In this document: piece after piece, positions 12,455 through 21,992 of the stretch
How the letters are laid out: every line of letters begins with the position of its first letter
How positions within the stretch are numbered: position 1 is the stretch's first letter
Source of the DNA: Uranotaenia lowii
Lineage: Eukaryota > Arthropoda > Insecta > Diptera > Culicidae
Direction: 5' to 3'
Assembly (NCBI RefSeq): GCF_029784155.1
Contig: NC_073692.1
Location: 153,480,334 to 153,544,333 of the forward strand
Length of the DNA: 64,000 nt
Made by a program: the position numbers and the translations under genes
Notes under the pieces: model-generated
What the model saw: only the letters and a program-made list of their open reading frames with translations
What the model was told of the DNA's origin: nothing
The model's database searches: none

Positions 12455-13026
12455 CCCAGCAAACATTTTTGTAGGTACATTTTTCAACAACTTTGTTATA
12501 CGTTTCATATACATTATAGAATGATCGTATGAAACTCGAAAAAACAGCATTTACCTACCAAAGTGGAGGCAATATACATACATATTTTCAACTTCTAGCT
12601 AAAGCGATAACAGTATACGATTTCGACACCATATTCATACATACTGAAAGAATGCAAGAGAGCACAATTTGTTTCATCTCAACATATGCGAACCGTTGCC
12701 AGCGACAATATTTGCTGCCTCTGCCATTGGGCAATTCTTGCAAATAGATCATCTGATTTTTAGCAATCTGGTTGCACTGCTGGTCGAGAAGAGAACAACA
12801 AAGCTGTTCTCTCTTTTGACCCACGCGGGAGAAAGCAAAGAAACGATATCGTCTTCGAAATCTGCAAACATGGCGGACTTTTTATCATATACGATTTAAA
12901 CCATTTAATCCGACGTCGAGTAACGATTTTTACGACATTTTACTTGCGTTAGTTGGAATTACGATTCGCAGTAACATTTTTAATGACTTGAGTTATCATT
13001 TTTAATGCGATTTCATGTTTGCTGGG
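12455..13026. mobile_element. 572-bp inverted-repeat element (MITE)
   Basis: The left end CCCAGCAAACAT is matched by the inverse ATGTTTGCTGGG at the right end. Both ends are bordered by ATAT, a possible 4-bp target duplication or part of a longer palindromic end. Two overlapping frames of about 75 codons inside have no known motif. The superfamily is not clear. Confidence 0.6.
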
Positions 13027-13140
13027 ATATTGATTCCGTTATGAAAAACGTAAGAAAAATTTATGTTAAAATCTTTCTTTACGTGAATAATGTTCGGCAA
13101 AGCAGTCCAAATTTTACTTAACAAACGAAGTTTATTTTTA

Positions 13141-13178
13141 CACCGACGTTTCGATATCGTATGATATCATCTTCAGGG
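13141..13178 (-). ncRNA. Hammerhead-ribozyme-like core, left arm
   Basis: On the minus strand the motif CTGAAGA is followed by GATATC-ATAC-GATATC, a perfect 6-bp stem with a 4-base loop, and then GAAACGTCGG. This order (CUGANGA, stem II, GAAA) is the hammerhead core, and such ribozymes are known in Penelope-like elements. One extra T sits before stem II, and I could not identify stem I and stem III with confidence. Confidence 0.4.
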
Positions 13179-13407
13179 ATTCTAAAATGTGTTTTGAATT
13201 ATAAATTTGTGTGTGATGTGTGATCTTATGTCATATTCTACTTACAAAAATTCATCGTTGTTTCAGCTTTTGTAAAAGCGTACTGTTTAGATTTCTTCGT
13301 CACTTTAGTTTCACTGTAAGTAATATCGTTAAAACTAAGAAAAGGTGTCATGAGATTTGAATTTGAATTTGAATTCTCACCAGAAATATAATTTTGTAGG
13401 GGTAAAT

Positions 13408-13683
13408 TTATGCGGTAGAGTTTTGTATAAATGTTGTTTCGACGGTACTATGACTATTGTTGGTTCTCTGAGTAGTTTTCTTATAGTTGGATTTCTGAAG
13501 AATATCCAAGATTGAAGCAAAGATTGCATTCAAGTTTTTAACGTCTGTTGTCTGGTTAACAGTGTGTGGTGTGTTGAAAATATGGCACATCTCCAAAAAA
13601 TTGAGAGTGTGTTTGTTGTAACTAGAATCTAAAATAGTGGTTTTATCAAGATTGAATGTGTGACCTGTTGCAATTTCACACAT
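13408..13683 (-). pseudogene. C-terminal fragment of Penelope-like protein (left arm)
   Basis: The 91-codon frame reads CEIATGHTFNLDKTTILDSS and then NFLEMCHIFNTPHTVNQTTD. Its pattern of a GH-(T/N)-F-N-(L/F)-D-K-T-T-I-L-D block followed by an E-x-x-x-I block matches the segment downstream of the GIY-YIG endonuclease motif at the end of Penelope-like elements. The GIY-YIG and reverse transcriptase parts are absent because the copy is 5'-truncated at the palindrome centre. Confidence 0.7.
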
Positions 13684-13939
13684 TCACACATTCAATCTTG
13701 ATAAAACCACTATTTTAGATTCTAGTTACAACAAACACACTCTCAACTTTTTGGAGATGTGCCATATTTTCAACACACCACACACTGTTAACCAGAGAAC
13801 AGACGTTAAAAACTTGAATGCAATCTTTGCTTCAATCTTGGATATTCTTCAGAAGTCCAACTATAAGAAAACTACTCAGAGAACCAACAATAGTCATAGT
13901 ACCGTCGAAACAACATTTATAAAAAACTCTACCGCATAA
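13684..13939 (+). pseudogene. C-terminal fragment of Penelope-like protein (right arm)
   Basis: This is the mirror copy of the left-arm fragment. It has the same HTFNLDKTTILDSS stretch, then a substitution (NFLEM changed to NFLEM after a phenylalanine codon altered to TTTTTG) and VNQRTDVKNLNAIFASILDI. It is 5'-truncated in the same place. Only a few residues differ from the left arm. Confidence 0.7.
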
Positions 13940-14168
13940 ATTTACCCCTACAAAATTATATTTCTGCTGAGAATTCAAATTCAAATTCAAATCTTATGAC
14001 ACCTTTTCTTAGTTTTAACGATATTACTTACAGTGAAACTAAAGTGACGAAGAAATCTAAACAGTACGCTTTTACAAAAGCTGAAACAACGATGAATTTT
14101 TGTAAGTAGAATAAGACATAAGATCACACATCACACACAAATTTATAATTCAAAACACATTTTAGAAT

Positions 14169-14206
14169 CCCTGAAGATGATATCATACGATATCGAAACG
14201 TCGGTG
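14169..14206 (+). ncRNA. Hammerhead-ribozyme-like core, right arm
   Basis: The mirror copy of 13141-13178, with the same CTGAAGA, GATATC/GATATC stem and GAAACGTCGG. Its presence in the 3' region of both arms fits a part of the parent element. Confidence 0.4.
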
Positions 14207-14340
14207 TAAAAATAAACTTCGTTTGTTAAGTAAAATTTGGACTGCTTTGCCGAAAATTATTCACATTAAAATCATACAGTCGACATCTTCAAATCAACAT
14301 CTTTCTTTACTTTCGAAAATCAGTATTTATAAACATGAGA

Positions 14341-14440
14341 ATATGGGGGGGGGGGGTTAATTATCAGCGTTACGTAATTTTCATGGGGGGTACGTCAAAA
14401 CGTTACGATTTGTGACATTTTAAAGATTACGTAAAGAAAA
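14341..14440 (+). repeat. Second G-run/TTACGTAA element end
   Basis: A G run of about 13 bases is followed by GCGTTACGTAATTTTCATGG, GGGG and GATTTGTGACATTTT. It is related to 12183-12310. Between the two lie the inverted-repeat element and the Penelope palindrome, so they may be two ends of one element carrying nested insertions. Confidence 0.45.
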
Positions 14441-14444
14441 GACA

Positions 14445-14640
14445 TACACTGTCTTAGCCGATTTAGGCTTTTACAGACTGAATAAATGACGTGGAAAACT
14501 TAAGATTAACATTTAACACCCACTACCGAGATGGGAATCGAACGTATTGCATGACTACTTTTCATGCAATGCTTTGCGAGGCACAAGCAGTAATGTCAAG
14601 AGAATTTATTGTTTATCAATGCCAAAAGACATACCCGTGT
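14445..14640 (-). mobile_element. tRNA-derived SINE-like copy
   Basis: The minus strand carries a B-box-like GTTCGATTCCCATCTCGG (complement near 14528-14543) followed by a tail containing GTTAATCTTAAGTTTTCC. The copy at 2655-2760 shares both parts. The upstream half is degenerate. Confidence 0.4.
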
Positions 14641-14955
14641 TAAACAGCTTATAACTTTGTTTGCCTAGTAAGATATAAAAAATAAGGTCTTCGTTAAAGC
14701 TGTTCAGCGAAAAATGTCCATATGAGAATTCTTAAATTGGCATAAAAACCAAAGTCTCCACAGATGATTTTTCAGTACAAAATATTCCATTTTCCCATAC
14801 AAACATAAAAGTTCAAATTTACTGATGTAAACGATACTTAAAAGTTCTGCAAAAAATCAAGGTTGAGTTTTGAACTAAAAAGAAGCTTTCTAGACCCCAG
14901 AGTTTAAGAAATTAAAAAATGACCCCAAATCGACTCAGTCAAATGAGACAGGTGA
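14641..14955 (+). repeat. Dispersed repeat ending in TGACCCCAAATCGACTCAGT
   Basis: The stretch includes a GAACTAAAA-AGAAGCTTTCTAGACC block, a CCAGAGTTTAAGAAATT block and TGACCCCAAATCGACTCAGT. The same blocks occur inverted at 49185-49450. In both places a truncated Tc1/mariner catalytic half lies on the same side of the repeat. Confidence 0.65.
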
Positions 14956-14961
14956 TTTCTG

Positions 14962-15520
14962 ATGGACGACAAAACTTTTGGAAAACCCTATTTCAAACAA
15001 ATTTCAGTGATTGAATCCTATAACATTTCTGATTGTTGCAAGGTCCCTTGCAGATTAAAGTATGTATTTGCTGGTTGTTTTGTAAAAAAATTAATGATTT
15101 GCCAAGACTCTGCTTCTGTGGAAAAAACAACAATTTTCAAAACAAAAACTTTGGTTTTTGCTGCTCAAGAAAGTATATTTCGCAACCTACGATCTTAACT
15201 AACCGAGTAACCTTGAAGTTCAATCTTATGATGGTTTTGAATCGTATTTTCCAGATTCTGTCAATAGACATTCCAGTAAAAATGTTTTTTAGGTGCACAA
15301 AAATGATCAAGTTTTTTTTATTTCGGAACAGCTGAATCCATCAAATTGTCCTCAGTTTCTTTCAAAAGAGAAGTATTGGGCCAAAAATTGGCGGAAATTG
15401 AAGGAAGAGGATGCAGCCACTCTAAATACAGATTGGACAAAGTATGAGGGAGAAAACTGATCATTAACATGAATGAAAAAAGTGTACGCCGGACGATGCG
15501 AGTTACCAATAATAAAGTAG
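14962..15520 (+). pseudogene. Tc1/mariner transposase relic, catalytic half
   Basis: The frame begins MDDKTFGKPYFKQISVIESY, which corresponds to the first-aspartate block of the superfamily (DDET-Y-K-x-D-F-K-Q). It continues with KYVFAGCFVKKLMICQ, a decayed form of the KFAKK-LIWQ motif. After frame changes, 15350-15470 reads KEKYWAKNWRKLKEEDAATL and NTDWTKY, the region just after the catalytic Glu. The helix-turn-helix half is missing, and the copy starts directly beside the dispersed repeat at 14641-14955. Frameshifts and stops make it non-functional. Confidence 0.7.
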
Positions 15521-15842
15521 AAATATTTCTCACAAAAAAACGATAAATAATTTTTTTTCAAATTTTTTCATGAATAATCATAAGATTACCTAAATTTCGA
15601 TCAAACGAATGAAACTGTCAAATTTCTAAATGAACTGAGCTTTAAAATCTATAAAATGCAGTTTTTGATAAACGATATATATAGCCCATATATAACTGAA
15701 GTTTCCCATTTAAAATTTTTAGTTTGTATTATTCATCAGTTATCACTAGGTTCATCATTATTTGCTACAAAAAAAAACATTTAAATGTTTGTATGTCTAT
15801 GAGTTTTTCTGAAAAAAAAGATTAGTCATAAAAAAGAAAGTA

Positions 15843-16285
15843 ATTTTTTTTTCGTCAAAACACAGATTTTTTTCGGCAACCTGAGTAAGGCAAAGTTGCC
15901 GAAAAAACTGTGTTTTGACGAAAAAAAATTCTGAACAATCCAAGAAGGATTGTACTTAAAATTCTGAGGCGGTTTTTGATGCTGTTTTTATTAATTTCTT
16001 ACAAATCTCATGTTCAATTGCGTATTAAATTTTATTTAATTTTAATCTGAGTTGGTATATTGGCAAATGTATAGAAACGAAGTAGAATTATTTTAAAGAT
16101 TTTTTTAATTTTAATAAACATTACCAATATTATCATTATTTTCTAATTTGAAGTTAATGATCCAAAATTTATATTAACATAAAAAGTTTAATTTTGGAAA
16201 ACCTCCTGTAACAGATTCGGTGATGAAAATTTTCTCGAAATTCTGTGAAATTATAGATTTTTTTATGATTTCGTGATTCCCTGCC
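15843..16285. mobile_element. Rearranged second copy of the hAT-type MITE family
   Basis: Arms at 15843-15880 and 15895-15930 are inverted copies (each contains GTTGCCGAAAAAA or its inverse, then CTGTGTTTTGACG) with a 14-bp spacer. The right arm continues into about 350 bp related to the element at 9502-9882, ending in TTCTGTGAAATTATAGATTT. The extra inverted left end suggests a head-to-head rearrangement. Confidence 0.6.
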
Positions 16286-16289
16286 TGTA

Positions 16290-18730
16290 AGCCTAATTCT
16301 AAACTTTCTCTGCATTGATCAATAGAAGCATTAGTCAATAGTTCAACATTTAATCTTTTTAAGATATTTTTGGTTTTACATCTCTATATAAAAATGTAAT
16401 GTAATGAGAAAAAAGGTTTGGTTAGGGCCAACAAATTTGTTGAAAATAAAAGGCAACCCTCTTTTGACAACACATTTCTCAATGAAATCATTTTTTTAAA
16501 TTTTCAATAAAAAAGAATTTCAAATCAATAAGCAATAACGATTTTTGTTTCTTCTTCTATTTTCAGGTAAGCCTTAGGGATCAATGATTTTTACATAAAA
16601 AATGGTTTGTAAGTACATATGTGTCTTTCTATCGAGGTCATGAATTAAACAGAACTTTAAACAATCTCACAGTATGAAAACCCTCTTTACTCTATTATTT
16701 TATTGTCAAGTATACGTAGCATTTTTTACATAGTTACAAATATGAAAAATTTAATAAGAAGAACGTGACAGTTCACTTGAATTACTTTAATTTTCATGTG
16801 CATTTCAACCAACGGCAATGGTTCAGAAATAAAGTGTCCAATATTTTAACTTTTTTTTTTGTCCCAACACTCAGAAAAGCTGGCATTTGATTTCACGGAA
16901 ATTATGGGATCCCGAGAAAAATATAAAACAAATTTTTCGAAGTATGTGGGAAGTGTGGAGACCAAAACAAGCATAGAATGAGTTGAAGAGAAAATTTGTA
17001 AGAAGTTAAACAGTTGTCTTTTTAGAAAACAAACCTTGATTTTCCCATTCTTTCATCAGATTATAACATAATGATTGAGTCAAATGGCAGTATTACTTTA
17101 ATTAAAATGACGTGAAATAAATCGCTTGTAATACTTAAAGGTTTCCGTAAATAAAAATCACAATTACAATTACAATCACTTTTACTGAAAGGAACATGAT
17201 CTCTGATACTCGATCTGTTAGAATAAAATATGTTATATATATGTAGAGTTTTCTGAATCAAATTCTTTGAAATACTAATCAGATTGAATTTGAGCGTCAC
17301 GTTTTACTCATGTAGCTCGTGCTTGATACATCATAGGAAATATACTTCAACCTATTGTTAAATTGAGTTCTATGACAATGCGGGCTGATTTCGCATGAAC
17401 CCAACCCAACGTTGAAAACAACGTTAATTCCCTATCGAATCAAACTTTTTGATAATTCAGACTTATTCAATCAACGTATCGCTACAAAATCCATCAGCTT
17501 AACTAGGCGATAAAATTCGCGTTAATGAGACGCCAAAATATCCCATTCAGCCAGCAGCAGCGTCAGCACAACGTTTTCAACGATGTAATACATTCTGCAA
17601 ATGACATTCCCATTCACGGTTGTCGCGACCGGATGCCTCGCCATTGAGTAAGTAGGTATTTCACCTATCATGATGCCCACCAATGATCAACGCCCAAGGT
17701 CGGCCGGATTGTCGGCAAAAACTTTCGCTCGAGTAAATGGTGAAAGGGTTGTTTCCCGCCATTCAGGCGCGCCTTTCAATTACCCATAGGATATCATCAA
17801 GCCGCGTGCTGTTGGTGGGCATGTGGCCTTTTAAATTTCAAGCATTCCCAAATAGTCAATTTGTGTATGTGTGGCTGTGATGGCAATGAGCAGGTACACC
17901 TCCTAAAGTGAAGAGAGCAAGTGGAAAAACTAACACAAAAAGTGAAGTGTCACCTAATTGAATCAAAACAGCAACCGGCACGTTCCATTGCTTACGTAGC
18001 TTAAATTTTCCTCGTAAGCTATACAGGAACTACACCGATATATGGAGCACTTCCGTTTCGACAGCCCCTATAGAAAGCGAGCACTTTTATACCTAGTAAA
18101 GATACCTGTGCTTGTGCAGAACTTTTTTTTTGTATCTCCACCACTCACTGACAGTTTTTTCTCGATGTGTTTGTTTTTCCCCCGCTTTTTATTCTCTGAC
18201 TGTCTCGTCGTTTTCGCTACCAAATTTTTCCAACCCATTGAGGTGTAAACGTGCTCATCCGAGCGAATCTGCCTCAATAAATTAGGAAAGGACATTTTCA
18301 CTTTCAAAGGTAAGGTTGATTTGCTATAATTGCTGCCGGCTTTCTATTGAAGTAATACGTTTTTCTGTAGGTACCATCTTCTTTTTTACAATGATTGATA
18401 CATACTTCGAAGTCGTTTACACACGGAATTATAATATTTTCATTCTATAAGGAGTTATCAACAATTCACTTCAACTAATAAAAAAAGTAACTCTGTTGTG
18501 GTATGAGCCTACTTGGTTGAATGATTCAACTGAATCAAAGCAATCGAAAGATTCCTTTTAATTCAACCACGGTAATTCATAACAAAATTATTGCAAAAAT
18601 ATTGATTATAAATTTAAACTGCGATCCAGAGATGGGTCTTGACTCAAACATTCAGTCAGCGAAACTTTTTTTGTAGAGAAATGAATCCAACTGTGTCGAC
18701 ACTCAACCAGTATAATATTCATACGCCAGG
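16290..18730. other. Non-coding stretch with a GC-richer core
   Basis: No gene is supported. The part at about 17370-17900 is visibly richer in GC than its surroundings, contains no recognised repeat, and includes CAGCAGCAGCG and GGCGCGCC. It could be unique regulatory or conserved non-coding host DNA, but that is only an impression from composition. Confidence 0.4.
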
Positions 18731-18733
18731 TTG

Positions 18734-18807
18734 GTCTCCTGTAGTGGAATGTTAATACATGGGCCCCGGAGAGGCGTAAGATGTGGGTTCAAGTCCTACC
18801 GGGAGAC
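18734..18807 (+). tRNA. tRNA-like sequence, probably pseudogene or SINE head
   Basis: The ends form a 7-8 bp acceptor-like stem (GTCTCCTG with CGGGAGAC). A T arm is clear (GTGGG, loop TTCAAGT, CCTAC), a B box GGTTCAAGTCC is present, and a T run follows at about 18814. A GCC-CCGGAGA-GGC hairpin sits where the anticodon arm should be, but its stem is only 3 bp and the loop lacks U33. The D arm does not fold well. An isoacceptor cannot be assigned. It is either a tRNA pseudogene or a tRNA-derived element. Confidence 0.5.
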
Positions 18808-19310
18808 AAGGCGATTTTTTTTCGCATGTTTTTCAACATCGATTTTCTCTTATCTAGTCCCTGAAATTTCATCTAACACAGTTATATTCATTTGTCTACA
18901 AAAAAAATTGATTATAATTTTTAGTTTATTTCTTTTCGATAGCACAAGTCAACCAAATTCACGTTCTTCCATTTGCCCGGGTGGTTGAGAGCTAATTTTT
19001 TTTTATAATCAAAATGAATCAAATATTTTTTTAAAAGCAAAAGTCAAAAAAATTTGGAGTCTTCAACAAAGTTGTAAATAGCTCAAAAAGCAAAAGCGAA
19101 AGCGAATAGCGAAAGCTCATAAATATTCTTCAATGAAGTCACAAATATGGACTTTTTTTTGGGTTTTTAAACTTGAAGACATTTTTTTCATGCATTGTTC
19201 CTTTGAATCTAGCATAGCCAGGTCTGAAATCCTCTATCAATTAGAGGATTATAAATATATTTGGAATCTGTTTTTGTTTCTATATAGGGTTGTCGGTTTA
19301 TTAGTTATCA

Positions 19311-19655
19311 ATAAGGCTGGAACAAATTTCTTCTTCTTCTTTTGTCACCCCCCCCCCCCTTCGAAATTTCCGAAAACCCCGAAGGGGGAGATAAATAAAG
19401 TTTGAAGTATTTTATGTAAATTTCGGAAAAAAAAATTCAAACATCCGAAAGATTACAAGACCAAAAAACAAATTTCGAAAAATGGGAGGTATTTCACCTT
19501 TTCTATTCTTGATTTTATAGAATTGCTCGATAAAAAATTACTTGATCTATAGATCTTGTGCAATGACATTCTACGCAATTTTGTTGCATACAAGATTTCG
19601 TGCAATTTATTCCAATTTATTTGTATTTTGCATTATTTTTTATTCATAAAAACAG
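19311..19655 (+). repeat. Dispersed repeat with C-rich centre, copy 2
   Basis: The same order of motifs as at 4855-5080: AATAAGGCTGGA, TTTGTCA plus a run of C, TTTCCGAAAACCCCGAAGGG, TTTGAAGTATTTTATG, and at the far end GTGCAATTTATTCCAATTTA. This copy carries an extra internal block of about 120 bp. Confidence 0.7.
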
Positions 19656-20177
19656 TTCAACCAACTTTTAAATATCATGAATAAGTCGAATGAAGAATTC
19701 ATCAATGCAACAAGAGGTTGATAAAAAAAATTATGTTTTTTGTTTTTTTGTTTGATTATTCCAACCATTTTTCGTTTTTCTGAACACTTTACATATTTGC
19801 TCTTCATATGAAAAAAAAAAAAACGATGTATTCTTAAATTTCAGGTTTTGGAGTTCATCTGGCTTTCAAAGCCAAAGGGAAACAAGTGCATGAATATTAC
19901 TTTCGAGAAAACACAATTTTCTCCCTGCTGCGCGATTTTCCAAATATTATTCGAACTGTTGTGGGTTTTCGTTCAATGAATACGGCGTGAGTTAAATATA
20001 ATCTTTTTAAACTAATCTATTTTAATAAAATAATTGCACCAAATGGCTGCAAAATGTCTACTGCTGCAGGAATCGACATATTCTCAATGAGTATTGTATG
20101 ACTACATTTTCAAAAAAACAATAAGAATGATTACAGAGGCTTTCAGGCTTTTCCAGCGAAATAATTTCATACATGTC

Positions 20178-20265
20178 GGGAATTCCCGGGAATGAAACTA
20201 CAATTCCCGAGAATCGGGAATTCCTGAATTTTTAAAATTCCCGGGAATTCCCGCCCGGGAGCACG
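20178..20265. repeat. Cluster of GGGAATTCCC palindromes
   Basis: GGGAATTCCCGGGAAT, ATTCCCGAGAATCGGGAATT and ATTCCCGGGAATTCCCG occur within 90 bases. The palindromic units overlap and can pair with one another. The origin is unknown; it lies in an otherwise plain AT-rich tract. Confidence 0.7.
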
Positions 20266-20690
20266 AGTCGTAAATTTATCCAACAGGGCTAAGTTGAATG
20301 ATTACGTCGAGTGCTGAAAAAATCGAGTATTGCAACGAGTCGCATACACACTTTCATGAAAATTTGGAACATCCTTTAAAAATCCATAAATTGACCTAGA
20401 CCTAGAAGTGCATCTTGCAAATAATTACATATCAATGACTATGCCAAATGACTGAAAATTTGTAATGAAGTAGATCGTGGACTGTACTTTAGCAGGCAAA
20501 AAACAGTTTGTATTACAAATTATCGCTGTTCGGTAATGTTTTCAGTGTTTCAAAGTTAACTTTTTAGCACTGAATTGCAAAAAAATTTCGATTCAAAAAC
20601 TGAAAAATAATATTTTTTTGCAAATATTGACTTTTGCAATGTATAATAAGTCTGTACTGAATTGTAAAGAATATATTTTAAAAACATATC

Positions 20691-21146
20691 TGTTCGCGCC
20701 AAACAGCAGCGGGCGCGAGTTATGAATAATTGAACATTGATATCCGCATCAGCCAGTGGCTAATAATTACAAGCAGCGACAATTGTTCACCGCTGCCACA
20801 CGCATCTACAGTGGTCAGGACGAACAATGCGTGTGTGCAAAGTGGAAAAGGGAATGACCGATAACCGATCATACTCGATCGGTGATTTACGTGCTGCTGA
20901 GGGTAGCAAGTAGCTAGTTAGAAAGTGATGATTGAATTGATCACCCGGGTCGGTCGTTAGCATTCGTCTAAAAATACAGTCCACTGTTTCTCTGTTGAAT
21001 TTATCGTATTTTATTTGAGTAAAAATATATGTTTCCGTGATCGTATCACCTGTAGTGCGTGCAATTAATTATCGTCCGAACATTCTACGTTTGGGAACTT
21101 CCGTTGGTTTACCGGACCGGCGATTTTTTGGGGATTGGCCTCAACA
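20691..21146 (+). repeat. BEL/Pao 5' LTR
   Basis: Begins TGTTCGCGCC and ends GGCCTCAACA, with the standard TG...CA ends. It has the same length and apparently the same sequence as 25603-26058. The 5-bp duplication ATATC precedes it. Confidence 0.95.
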
Positions 21147-21148
21147 TT

Positions 21149-21165
21149 TGGTCCTTAGCGACCGG
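21149..21165 (+). promoter_or_regulatory. Primer-binding site of the BEL/Pao element
   Basis: TGGTCCTTAGCGACCGG lies two bases after the 5' LTR. It begins with TGG, the complement of a tRNA CCA end, as expected for priming of minus-strand DNA synthesis. I could not assign the priming tRNA. Confidence 0.65.
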
Positions 21166-21992
21166 ATTAAACCGCGGAGTTTGCGCGCGTTTTGTTGTGA
21201 ATCCTTTGTGCGTCTAGTGAAAGTTAGCTTGGCTTGGGTTTTCCCCATTTTGTGTGAATCCCTATTATTACCGGGTGGCTTGGATTGATCCCTTCTTGGT
21301 TTGGGGGCTTGGGTTGCCTCGGGATAAAAGAAAAAGTGCGCTTGGGCGGCCTGATTAGCGAGCGATTGAAAATCGAAGTGTCAAGTGAACATAAAATAAA
21401 ATCGCCCTGGGATAAGGCTTGGATTGAACTTGGTATCAAGTGAACGAGCTGAAGCTCGTTGTTAAACTTAAGTGTTTCAAACGGAGTTAATTTGTTGGAT
21501 AAACTGTTTGTACATCTTTTCGAATCACTTATTGTGATGTTGTGACCGTGTGGACTGATGCTGTTACTAAAAGTGAAGAATTCCGGCAAGAGTTTCCTGA
21601 AAAGTGCAACCTAGAATTTGAGAGCTGAACCGCAAGTGATAGAGCCAATTGGAAGGATTCACCATCGACCCGAGGACGTTTCAACAAAATCCAGATAAGT
21701 ACTAGTAGATAGAGTGTGAGTGTGAATACGCGAATGAATGGTTGAGGTGGCTGAATGAAAATAAATTGCATTATTTGCCTACAATTGTGGAGTTTTGAAT
21801 AGCTTTCTCCGGTAGACTTTGAGCAGCCACTTAGCGCACGAATGCTCCGAATTGATTGATACTGCTACTGATCTAATCATCAGAAAATTTAAATTATATC
21901 CTGTTAAATATCAGTCAATTTGTCGCCGTTTGAGGTCTCGGGAGTGATTTTGTGAAAAGTGTTAGTTAAAAGTACACATTGTGTTTAAAAAT

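Larger units (their letters stand above)
13083..14264. mobile_element. Palindromic pair of Penelope-like element 3' ends
   Basis: Two 581-bp arms (13083-13663 and 13684-14264) are inverse copies separated by a 20-bp spacer. Each arm holds the C-terminal end of a Penelope-like protein followed by its 3' untranslated region, pointing outward. The arms have the same length and differ at only scattered positions. The arrangement is head-to-head: both copies are 5'-truncated and meet at the centre. Penelope-like elements are known to leave inverted and partially tandem copies, so this fits their biology. The palindrome could fold into a very long hairpin RNA. Confidence 0.8.

Noticed and set aside
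21224..21771. Minus-strand frames of 121 and 80 codons in the BEL leader
   Set aside because: They are antisense to the untranslated leader of the BEL element and have no motif.
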